A stretch of DNA of 64,000 nt from Sphingorhabdus sp. EL138 (GTDB lineage Bacteria; Pseudomonadota; Alphaproteobacteria; Sphingomonadales; Sphingomonadaceae): positions 1 through 64,000 of the forward strand of contig NZ_CAMCWY010000007.1 of the NCBI RefSeq assembly GCF_945882965.1, read 5' to 3'. The position numbers and the translations under genes were made by a program. Positions 57,131-64,000 of the stretch are shown here, piece after piece. The first letter of the stretch is position 1, and each line of letters opens with the position of its first letter. A model generated the notes under the pieces. It was not told the origin of the DNA. It saw only the letters and a list, made by a program, of their open reading frames with translations, and searched no databases.

Positions 57131-58114
57131 TCAGCCGAGATGGTCTGCTTTCCGATGCTCGCTCTTGACCCAGCGGACGGTGCCCGATGAGGCGCGCATC
57201 ACGACGGTTTCTGTAGTGACCCGGCCATCGCGTAAAGTTTTGACGCCAGCGAGCAACGAACCGTCGGTGACACCAGTCGCTGCAAAAATGCAGTCACCTT
57301 TTGCGAGCTCTTCCAGATCGTAAATCTTGTCGAGATCCTCAATTCCCCATTTGCGCGCGCGCGACCGTTCATCGTCGTTGCGGAACAGCAGGCGGCCCTT
57401 GAACTGGCCGCCGACACAGCGCAGGGCCGCTGCCGCCAGCACACCTTCTGGCGCACCACCGCTGCCCATATAGATGTCGACGGTGGTATCGGGATTGGTT
57501 GTTGCTATGACACCCGCAACGTCGCCATCGGGGATCAGCATCACGCCACAGCCAAGCGCCCGCAGCTCGGCGATCAGCTTTTCATGGCGGGGGCGGTCGA
57601 GTACGCAAACGATAAGTTCGTCTGGAGCTACGCCCTTTTCCTTGGCAACTGCATTCACATTTTCAGCAACCGTTTTGTCGAGGTTGACGATGTTGGGGGA
57701 ATAGCCGGGGCCAATTGCGATCTTGTCCATGTAGACATCAGGCGCGTTCAACAGATTGCCCTCTTCGGCCACAGCCAGAACGGCCAGTGCGTTCGGGCCG
57801 GCCTTTGCGGTGATGGTTGTGCCCTCCAAAGGATCCAGGGCGATGTCAATTTTGGGGCCAGTGCCAATCGCCGATCCAACCTTTTCACCAATGAACAACA
57901 TCGGCGCTTCGTCCCGCTCGCCTTCACCGATGACGACGGTTCCATCCATATATAATTCGTTCAGGGCGGCGCGCATCGCTTCGACGGCGGCGGCATCAGC
58001 TGCCTTCTCATCGCCGCGACCAATAAGCTTCGCCGCTGCGATAGCTGCAGCCTCAGTCACGCGCACCATTTCCAAAACAAGGACGCGGTCGAGGATTTGG
58101 CTTGCGGTAGTCAT
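57131..58114 (-). CDS. glpX: Class II fructose-1,6-bisphosphatase
   Basis: A 327-residue GlpX-type phosphatase. DGTVVIGEGERDEAPML and IDIALDPLEGTTITAKAGP hold the metal-binding acids; MGSGGAPEGVLAAAALRCVGG is the substrate loop. It hydrolyses fructose-1,6-bisphosphate in gluconeogenesis. Same strand as hom upstream, across 307 bp that may contain a small broken frame. Normal length. Confidence 0.95.
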   Translation of the reverse strand: MTTASQILDRVLVLEMVRVTEAAAIAAAKLIGRGDEKAADAAAVEAMRAALNELYMDGTVVIGEGERDEAPMLFIGEKVGSAIGTGPKIDIALDPLEGTTITAKAGPNALAVLAVAEEGNLLNAPDVYMDKIAIGPGYSPNIVNLDKTVAENVNAVAKEKGVAPDELIVCVLDRPRHEKLIAELRALGCGVMLIPDGDVAGVIATTNPDTTVDIYMGSGGAPEGVLAAAALRCVGGQFKGRLLFRNDDERSRARKWGIEDLDKIYDLEELAKGDCIFAATGVTDGSLLAGVKTLRDGRVTTETVVMRASSGTVRWVKSEHRKADHLG

Positions 58115-58219
58115 CTGAATTTCCTAGCTATTTGAAATATCGGGTTTCTGGGGAAAGAAATTTCGGCATCTGGGGCGTTTAGGTCGGCACTGCGGTTCCG
58201 ATAGGGAAGGTGTAGCCAA

Positions 58220-58421
58220 ATGTCGAGATTACTTGTTGCTGCCGTGGTACTTTCTACCTCCGGCATGTTTGCGCGGTGATACTAACTGCAAGATTTACAT
58301 GAAGGGCGCTAGCGCGAGTTTCGGCTATGTCCCAATAGTCGCCATTCCGCTTGAGGAGGTCCTCAAAGGACTGCCTGAACCTGATATGATTGTCACCAAC
58401 GGCGAGAACGCCCCGCCCTGA
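58220..58421 (+). pseudogene. Possible remnant of a small secreted protein
   Basis: From ATG 58220, after GGGAAGG, a frame gives MSRLLVAAVVLSTSGMFA, a plausible signal peptide, then a stop. A second frame continues from about 58275 to 58421 with IYMKGASASFGYVPIVAIP. One indel near 58275 would join them into about 66 residues. No family recognised; this may be chance. The spacer 58115-58219 holds nothing else visible. Confidence 0.25.
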
Positions 58422-59741
58422 TCATTCGCCCAAAATGTGCATAACCATCGGCTCGCCAAGCAAGCTGTCCGAGGTTGCCAAAGCACCAATGGTATCGCTG
58501 ATGGCTTGTTCTGGCCCGGCATGCGTGACCATGGCAATCAACGCCGAACCATCGTCACTTGCCTCGGTTTGGATAAGGCTTTCAATCGACAGCCCCGCAT
58601 CGCGCATCGCTGCAGTGATTTCTGCGAGCACACCGACCCGGTCGGCCACCAACATGCGCAAATAGGTTTTGCTGATCCGGTGCGCCGAGGCTGCGCGCGG
58701 CAGCTTTTCAAGTTCAGCCGACGGCATGGAGAATGCAGGGCCGGTTTCCTTGCGCGCAATATCGACCAAATCGGCAACGACCGCTGATGCTGTTGGCTTG
58801 TCGCCTGCACCTGCGCCTTGGAACAGCAAACGGCCCGAGAAATTGCCCTCTGCGACGACGGCGTTGGTTGCGCCTGTGACAACTGCGAGCGGGTGGCTTA
58901 AAGGCACAAGGCACGGCTCAACACGCTGAAAAATAGTCGACGATCCATTGTCGCCGTCAATTTCAGCAAGGCCAATCAGCCGTATACGATAGCCCAAGGT
59001 TTTGGCCTGCGCGATGTCGGCCGCTAGGATTTTGCGCACGCCGCGCGCCTCAACTCCGCCAAAGTCGATGACAGAGCCAAAGCTTAACGACGCAAGAATG
59101 GAAAGCTTATGCGCAGCATCGATCCCGTCAATGTCGAACGACGGATCGGCTTCGGCAAAGCCCTTGGCCTGCGCATCGGCAAGAACCTGCGCAAAATCCA
59201 GCCCGTCGCGCTCCATACTGGACAGGATGAAATTACATGTGCCATTGAGAATGCCATAGACTCGGTCAATGCGGTTGGCGGCTGCACCATCGCGCAGACC
59301 TTGAATGACAGGAATACCTCCGGCAACAGCCGCTTCAAATTTCAGCGCCGCCTGCTTGTTCTCCGCCAATGCCGCAAGCTCGAAACCATGATGCGCGATC
59401 ATCGCCTTGTTGGCGGTCACCAAAGCGCGTCCGTTGGACAAAGTTTCACGGGCCAAGGTCAGGGCAGGACCATCGGATCCCCCGACGAGCTCAACCACAA
59501 CGTCAATATCTTCCGCGGTCGCAAGCGCACCCATGTCGTCGACCCAGCGATAAGGCGACAGATCAACGCCGCGATCCCGTGTCCGGTCACGCGCGGTGAT
59601 AGCTACAATCTTAATCTCGCGGCCGGCCCTGCGTGCAATAAGCGCCGCATTTTCTTCAATCAGGCGAATGACACCACTGCCCACGGTTCCAAGTCCAGCG
59701 AGGCCCACTTTAAGCGGTGCATGACGAACGGGTGTGGACAT
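58422..59741 (-). CDS. hom: Homoserine dehydrogenase
   Basis: A 439-residue protein. VGLAGLGTVGSGVIRL (12-27) binds NAD(P); GTCNFILSSM and FAEADPSFDIDGIDAAHKLSIL are the catalytic signatures (AEADPSFDIDGIDAAHK); the last 90 residues are an ACT domain (LRMLVADRVGVLAEI) that gives feedback control by threonine. It reduces aspartate semialdehyde to homoserine for Thr, Met and Ile. Divergent from hbd; metC lies 1 kb away. Confidence 0.96.
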   Translation of the reverse strand: MSTPVRHAPLKVGLAGLGTVGSGVIRLIEENAALIARRAGREIKIVAITARDRTRDRGVDLSPYRWVDDMGALATAEDIDVVVELVGGSDGPALTLARETLSNGRALVTANKAMIAHHGFELAALAENKQAALKFEAAVAGGIPVIQGLRDGAAANRIDRVYGILNGTCNFILSSMERDGLDFAQVLADAQAKGFAEADPSFDIDGIDAAHKLSILASLSFGSVIDFGGVEARGVRKILAADIAQAKTLGYRIRLIGLAEIDGDNGSSTIFQRVEPCLVPLSHPLAVVTGATNAVVAEGNFSGRLLFQGAGAGDKPTASAVVADLVDIARKETGPAFSMPSAELEKLPRAASAHRISKTYLRMLVADRVGVLAEITAAMRDAGLSIESLIQTEASDDGSALIAMVTHAGPEQAISDTIGALATSDSLLGEPMVMHILGE

Positions 59742-59860
59742 GGCTAAACGACTTTCTGCCTTGATTCTGGAGGATTTACGCCGTGCTTAAGTGGAATTCG
59801 ATGGAAACGCTAGCCCAAGCTTGCGATGCCCTTGCCGGTGCGCGTGCCAAAGGCATAAGA

Positions 59861-59881
59861 CAAGCGCAAGGCTGGCGCTTG
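59861..59881. promoter_or_regulatory. 7-bp inverted repeat between hom and the hydroxybutyryl-CoA dehydrogenase gene
   Basis: CAAGCGC (59861-59867) and GCGCTTG (59875-59881) flank a 7-nt spacer in the divergent 189-bp intergenic region. It has no T-run and lies upstream of both genes, so an operator is more likely than a terminator. No regulator gene is nearby to assign it to. Confidence 0.25.
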
Positions 59882-59930
59882 GGCCTGGGGTTCGCTAGAG
59901 CCCGGAGATATGCAAAATCGGAGTGAAAAA

Positions 59931-60800
59931 ATGCGTGCAGTTGGTGTTATCGGGGCGGGTCAAATGGGTGCAGGCATATCGCAAGTGAGCGCTGCTGCTG
60001 GCTACCATGTCTATCTGTCCGACCTTGATCTGGCCAAGGCCGAAGCTGGCAAAGCCAGCATTGCTAGCGCCTTGGCCCGTTTGGTCGCCAAAGAGAAAAT
60101 GGGGCAGGTCGAGGCCGACACAATGTTGTCGCGGATTGAGCCTGTCGCCAGCTATGAACCGATGGCAGATGCTGGGCTGATCATCGAAGCGGCGACGGAG
60201 CGCGAGGACATCAAGCGCAAGATATTTGAGGCTGTGGGCAAAATCCTTGGCCATCAGGCTGTATTGGCATCGAACACATCGTCCATCCCGATTACCCGTT
60301 TGGCGCAGGCGTCGCCTGACCCGAAACGCTTTATTGGCGTCCATTTCTTCAATCCCGTGCCCGTCATGGGCCTGATTGAAATCATCCGTGGGCTTGCGAC
60401 GACGGACGCCACCGTCGACGTTGTGCGCCAATATGGCGAAGCGCTTGGCAAGCAATTGGTTTTTGCCAATGATGCGCCGGGCTTTATCGTCAACCGCGTG
60501 TTGATGCCTATGATCAACGAAGCCATCTTTGCGCTTGGCGAAGGCGTTGCCAACATGTGCGATATTGATACCGCCTGCCAGCTTGGCCTCAATCACCCCA
60601 TGGGGCCGTTGACCTTGGCGGATTTTATCGGGCTCGATACCTGTCTTGAAATCACCAATGTGCTGTTTCAATCGACGGGCGACCCAAAGTTCCGTCCTGC
60701 GCCCTTGCTGCAAAAATATGTTGAGGCCGGATGGTATGGCCGCAAGGTGAAGCGCGGATTTTACGATTATTCTGGGGACGTGCCCGTGCCGACACGCTGA
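59931..60800 (+). CDS. 3-hydroxybutyryl-CoA dehydrogenase
   Basis: A 289-residue 3-hydroxyacyl-CoA dehydrogenase. VGVIGAGQMGAGISQV binds NAD; SNTSSIPITRLA and GVHFFNPVPVMGLIEI hold the Ser and the catalytic His; the C-terminal alpha domain (FIVNRVLMPMINEAIF, LGLNHPMGPLTLADF) mediates dimerisation. It oxidises or makes (S)-3-hydroxybutyryl-CoA in butyrate or PHB-related metabolism. GGAGTG lies 6 nt before the ATG at 59931; an ATG at 59910 is less likely. Convergent with metC, 3 bp apart. Confidence 0.94.
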   Translation: MRAVGVIGAGQMGAGISQVSAAAGYHVYLSDLDLAKAEAGKASIASALARLVAKEKMGQVEADTMLSRIEPVASYEPMADAGLIIEAATEREDIKRKIFEAVGKILGHQAVLASNTSSIPITRLAQASPDPKRFIGVHFFNPVPVMGLIEIIRGLATTDATVDVVRQYGEALGKQLVFANDAPGFIVNRVLMPMINEAIFALGEGVANMCDIDTACQLGLNHPMGPLTLADFIGLDTCLEITNVLFQSTGDPKFRPAPLLQKYVEAGWYGRKVKRGFYDYSGDVPVPTR

Positions 60801-60803
60801 GGC

Positions 60804-61985
60804 TTACGCAAGGCGTGCCGCAATAAAGGCTGCCGCAAGATCAGCTATCAAATCGTCGGTATCTTCCAGCCCGATTTGCAAGCGGATGAGGGTGCCTTCC
60901 TTGTCCCAAGGCACTGCTGACCGGTATTTTTCCGGGTAGACGGGCAAAGCAAGGCTTTCAAAGCCGCCCCAGCTATAGCCAATGCCGAATAGGCCGAGTG
61001 CATCTACAAAGGTGGCTGCGGTTGCGGCGTCACCTTTATAGATGAACGAGAACAGGCCCGACGCGCCAGTAAAGTCGCGCTTCCAAATGTTATGCCCCGG
61101 ACAGTCGGGCAGCGCGGGGTGGAATACCCCCGCAACATCTGGCTGTGTATGTAACCATGTGGCGATCTTTAGTGCGGAGGCCTCATGTGCCTTCATCCGC
61201 ACCGACAATGTCCGCAGGCCGCGACTGGCGAGATAGGCATCGTCGGGTGACACTGTCTGGCCAAGTTGCTGCGCGGTTTGGCGCAATCGCGGCCAATATT
61301 TTGCATGCGTGGTGACGCTGCCCATCATGACGTCGCTATGGCCCACAATATATTTGGTGCACGATAGGATCGCCATATCAACGCCCTTGTCGAGCGCAGT
61401 GTGGAAATAAGATGTCGCCCAAGTGTTATCGAGCAAAGTGACAATATTGTGTTTTTTGGCCGCTGCGCAAATGGCGGGAATGTCTTGAACCTCAAAGGTC
61501 AGGCTTCCCGGCGACTCCAACAAGGTCGCTTTGGTGCGACCACAAAACAGCGTGTCATAATCAGCGGTAAGCGGATCGAAATAGCGTGTTTCCACACCGA
61601 AACGCTTCAAAAAACCGTCCGCCAACGAACGGCTTGGGTCATAAGCATTGTCGGTCATTAACAGGACGTCACCGCTCTTCAAAACGGACAGTAACGCGCA
61701 AGCAATGGCGGCTACACCCGATGGATATAGCATCGTACCATGCGCGCCGGGTTCCATTTCGGTGAGCGCTTCGGCCAGCGACCATTGCGTTGGCGAGCCA
61801 CGGCGGCCATAGAAAAAGCGGCCGTCTTGATTGCCCGTCTTGCCTGCCTCCAACGCAGCTACGTTCTCATATAAATGCGTGCTGGCGCGCCAGACAGGCA
61901 CGTTGACGACTGGGCCGGTTAACGAGCTGCTTCGCCCTGCAGTGACTGTTTTGGTAGCTGGCTTCTGGGGCTTGTCAGAACTCAA
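60804..61985 (-). CDS. metC: Cystathionine beta-lyase
   Basis: A 393-residue Cys/Met-metabolism PLP enzyme. YGRRGSPTQWSLAEAL and MLYPSGVAAIACALL are signature regions; DNTWATSYFHTALDKGVD precedes SCTKYIVGHSDVMMG, with the PLP lysine in SCTKY. The gap pattern and SWGGFESLALP fit beta-lyases. It cleaves cystathionine to homocysteine, pyruvate and ammonia. Its start overlaps the sseA stop by 4 nt, so the two sulfur genes are coupled. Confidence 0.92.
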   Translation of the reverse strand: MSSDKPQKPATKTVTAGRSSSLTGPVVNVPVWRASTHLYENVAALEAGKTGNQDGRFFYGRRGSPTQWSLAEALTEMEPGAHGTMLYPSGVAAIACALLSVLKSGDVLLMTDNAYDPSRSLADGFLKRFGVETRYFDPLTADYDTLFCGRTKATLLESPGSLTFEVQDIPAICAAAKKHNIVTLLDNTWATSYFHTALDKGVDMAILSCTKYIVGHSDVMMGSVTTHAKYWPRLRQTAQQLGQTVSPDDAYLASRGLRTLSVRMKAHEASALKIATWLHTQPDVAGVFHPALPDCPGHNIWKRDFTGASGLFSFIYKGDAATAATFVDALGLFGIGYSWGGFESLALPVYPEKYRSAVPWDKEGTLIRLQIGLEDTDDLIADLAAAFIAARLA

Positions 61986-62824
61986 GCCGCACCCTGCGCT
62001 TTTGGGGTGTCCTTATCGAGGCCCCATTCGGACCAGCTGCCGTCATATAATGCGACGTCCGTCTTGCCGGTCATCTGCGCGCCGAACAGGATTACCGCTG
62101 CGGTCATGCCTGAACCGCAGGTGGTGATCATCGGCTTGCTGAGGTCAACGCCTGCATCGGCATATGCTTGGGCAAGTTCATCACCGCGCTTCCATGTGCC
62201 ATCTGCATTGAATAGCTTCCCAAAAGGCAGGTTGCGGCTGCCCGGAATATGCCCGGACGCCATTTCAGGCCGTGGCTCGGCCTCTTCGCCGGTAAAGCGG
62301 CCAGCACCGCGCGCATCGACGACATCTGCGTCCTTGCTATGCAAATTTGCCAGCAGGTCAGCCTTGCTACGCACGGCCTTGTCATCTTTCCACACGGTAA
62401 AGTGGCGATGGCGCAAAGTGGGTTTGCCGGTTTCGAGCGGGCGACCTTCCGCTTTCCATTTGGCAATGCCGCCATCGAGGATTGCCACAGCATGTGCGCC
62501 GAAAAGCGTGAGCATCCAACGAGCGCGGGCGGCAGACTTGAAAGGGCTGTCATCATACACCACGATACGGCTGCCGTCCCCAAGCCCGAGCGATTGCATG
62601 CGGCTTGCGAATTTTTCAGGCGGCGGCAAAGTGTTTGGCAGGCTGCTATTTGCGTCAGCGAGTTCCTCTAGGTCCATGAACACGGCCGATGGAATATGCC
62701 CACCTTCATATTCGGCCTGCGCATTGCGGCCCGCATCGGGCATGAACCATGTTGCATCGACCACGCGAAGGTCGGACGCGCCGATTTCGCTCGCTAACCA
62801 ATCGGTGCTTACTAACAATTCCAT
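61982..62824 (-). CDS. sseA: 3-mercaptopyruvate sulfurtransferase
   Basis: A 280-residue protein with two rhodanese domains. The first (about 1-140) includes DATWFMPDAGRNAQAEY (VVDATWFMP part), the second ends with ITTCGSGMTAAV, whose CGSGMTA loop marks mercaptopyruvate rather than thiosulfate as donor. The catalytic Cys is near residue 236. It moves sulfur from 3-mercaptopyruvate, made from cysteine, to acceptors such as thioredoxin or cyanide. Coupled to metC by a 4-nt overlap. Confidence 0.94.
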   Translation of the reverse strand: MELLVSTDWLASEIGASDLRVVDATWFMPDAGRNAQAEYEGGHIPSAVFMDLEELADANSSLPNTLPPPEKFASRMQSLGLGDGSRIVVYDDSPFKSAARARWMLTLFGAHAVAILDGGIAKWKAEGRPLETGKPTLRHRHFTVWKDDKAVRSKADLLANLHSKDADVVDARGAGRFTGEEAEPRPEMASGHIPGSRNLPFGKLFNADGTWKRGDELAQAYADAGVDLSKPMITTCGSGMTAAVILFGAQMTGKTDVALYDGSWSEWGLDKDTPKAQGAA

Positions 62825-62884
62825 GATTTAGTCCTTGCCCGTATTTGTGATTCTTGTTGCGAGGGGATAAGCTGCTTTTTCAAA

Positions 62885-64000
62885 CTATCCAAGTGTTTCC
62901 AGAAACTGCTGCGCATGGCTGCGAAGCTTTACTTTATCTGCGTCCGCCATCCGCTCCCAATTTTTGTATGGCATCGCCATGCGTGGGTTTTTGCACAGCT
63001 TGCCTGCGTTCCGGGCGATGAATTCCCAGTATAACGCGTTGAACGGGCACGCTTTTGGTCCAACGCGTTGCTTGACGTCATAACGGCAATTTGTGCAATA
63101 ATCGGACATGCGGTTGATATAGGCACCGCTTGCCGCATAAGGTTTTGACGCCAACATGCCGCCATCGGCAAACTGGCTCATCCCAAGGCTGTTGGGCAAT
63201 TCCACCCATTCATAGGCATCGGCATAGACCGCGAGATACCATAAATGCACTTGCTTGGGGTTAAGCCCTGCCAGCAGAGCGAAGTTGCCGGTGATCATCA
63301 GTCGCTGGATATGATGCGCGTAGCTATGCGCGATTGTCTGGCCAATGGCTTGCGACAGGCAAAGCATGTCGGTTTTGCCCGTCCAGTAAAATTCGGGCAG
63401 TAGCCGCGTTGCGTCAAGGGCGTTGCTCTCGACATATTCGGGGCCAGCATACCAATAAATTCCGCGTACATATTCGCGCCAGCCAATGACTTGGCGAATA
63501 AAGCCCTCGGCGGCGTTGATCGGAACCTTTCCCGCCTGATATTGCACCTCAACCGCGCGGCACAGCTCAAGTGGGTCAAGCAAGCCGGAATTGATATAAG
63601 GCGAGAGGATCGAGTGCCATAAAAACGGCTCGCCAGTAAGCATCGCGTCCTGATAATCGCCAAAATTCGGCAAAGCATGCGCCAGGAAATGCTTTTGCTG
63701 CTTCAACGCATCTTCACGGGTCACGGCAAAGCCAAAATTGGCCGTCTGTCCGATATTGTCGCCATAACGGCTCTCTACCATCTCGATGACGTCTTGCGTC
63801 ACGACATTGGGCGCAAAATGCAGGGGCTTTGGCATCGTCAGATCGCGCTTGGCGGGCTTGCGGTTCTCTGCGTCAAAATTCCATTGCCCACCTTCGGGCG
63901 CATCTCCGTTCATGAGCAGGCCGGACTTGCGGCGCATATCGCGATAAAAATACTCCATGCGCAACTGCTTGCGGTCTTTGGCCCAGTTTTCAAATTCGCC
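62885..64000 (-). CDS. Bacterial cryptochrome/(6-4) photolyase (PhrB/CryB-like), C-terminal part
   Basis: At least 371 residues; the frame is open to the window end, so the N-terminal part lies beyond it. LRMEYFYRDMRRKSGLL, VTREDALKQQKHFL, QVIGWREYVRGIYW and YAHHIQRLMITGNFALL are conserved in the COG3046 group. Four Cys (SDYCTNCRYDVKQRVG with GPKACPF and KLCKNPR) can ligate the [4Fe-4S] cluster of the FeS-BCP/PhrB family. These flavoproteins repair (6-4) photoproducts in UV-damaged DNA or act as blue-light receptors. The 60-bp spacer before sseA holds no gene. Confidence 0.93.
   Translation of the reverse strand, partial: GEFENWAKDRKQLRMEYFYRDMRRKSGLLMNGDAPEGGQWNFDAENRKPAKRDLTMPKPLHFAPNVVTQDVIEMVESRYGDNIGQTANFGFAVTREDALKQQKHFLAHALPNFGDYQDAMLTGEPFLWHSILSPYINSGLLDPLELCRAVEVQYQAGKVPINAAEGFIRQVIGWREYVRGIYWYAGPEYVESNALDATRLLPEFYWTGKTDMLCLSQAIGQTIAHSYAHHIQRLMITGNFALLAGLNPKQVHLWYLAVYADAYEWVELPNSLGMSQFADGGMLASKPYAASGAYINRMSDYCTNCRYDVKQRVGPKACPFNALYWEFIARNAGKLCKNPRMAMPYKNWERMADADKVKLRSHAQQFLETLG

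Noticed and set aside
59895-60713. Minus-strand frame of 272 codons opposite the hydroxybutyryl-CoA dehydrogenase gene
   Set aside because: Shadow of a conserved gene with correct start, ribosome site and motifs.

Overview
The window is a piece of an alphaproteobacterial chromosome, most likely a sphingomonad (Sphingomonadaceae). The protein sequences, the MipZ gene, the mdh-sucD-sucA-sucB-lpd gene order, the ligase-associated helicase/PdeM pair and the GC-rich dispersed repeats all fit; the genus cannot be fixed from sequence alone. Nearly all of the 64 kb is tightly packed housekeeping DNA with many 1-4 nt stop/start overlaps. No CRISPR array, prophage, toxin-antitoxin pair or recognisable defence island was found.

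Layout. 1-2.1 kb: glutathione-dependent formaldehyde oxidation (adhC end, fghA) with a VOC protein and a YbaK-type tRNA deacylase. 2.1-6.1 kb: tRNA-Gly, fused pabB-pabC, an aspartate aminotransferase and an exported MsrA. 6.1-19.7 kb (minus strand): TCA-cycle block with lpd, sucB, sucA, sucD, mdh and a detached sdhB, plus a frameshifted UPF0126 channel gene, an M20 peptidase, zapE, a thioesterase and a CNNM/CorC protein. 19.9-27.1 kb: OmpA-like lipoprotein, UbiH-type hydroxylase, ftsK, lolA, xth, ribA. 27.1-35.2 kb: PBP1A, msrB, holA-lptE-leuS, a DUF3576 lipoprotein and an unrecognised secreted protein. 35.2-39.6 kb: TenI-like protein, YggS, PdeM and the ligase-associated helicase. 39.6-47.7 kb: phosphomannomutase, J-protein, MipZ, panC, UDP-sugar epimerase, TetR, manC, manA and a GNAT enzyme, covering every step from fructose-6-P to GDP-mannose. 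47.9-48.6 kb: rplU-rpmA.

48.8-54.8 kb is the only accessory-looking stretch. It holds a small lipoprotein gene, a gene-fusion scar (the first 36 codons of ppc joined out of frame to the decayed 3' end of a DUF885 gene), a TonB-like protein downstream of a class E cytochrome P450, an IS3-family element inserted just upstream of the P450 gene with a 4-bp target duplication, about 0.9 kb of gene-free DNA containing a 20-nt fragment identical in form to a tRNA-Pro 3' end, and tRNA-Glu. It looks like a site of repeated rearrangement.

54.8-64 kb returns to core genes: recJ, a flavodoxin-like protein, glpX, hom, 3-hydroxybutyryl-CoA dehydrogenase, metC, sseA and a bacterial cryptochrome/(6-4) photolyase cut by the window end.

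I found no convincing wholly new multi-gene system. The best leads are the P450/TonB-like pair with its IS-disrupted upstream region, the ppc::DUF885 scar, the tRNA-Pro fragment in the gene-free tract, and several breaks in normally conserved gene neighbourhoods (sucC absent beside sucD, sdhB away from sdhCDA, ligase and exonuclease absent beside the LADDR helicase).
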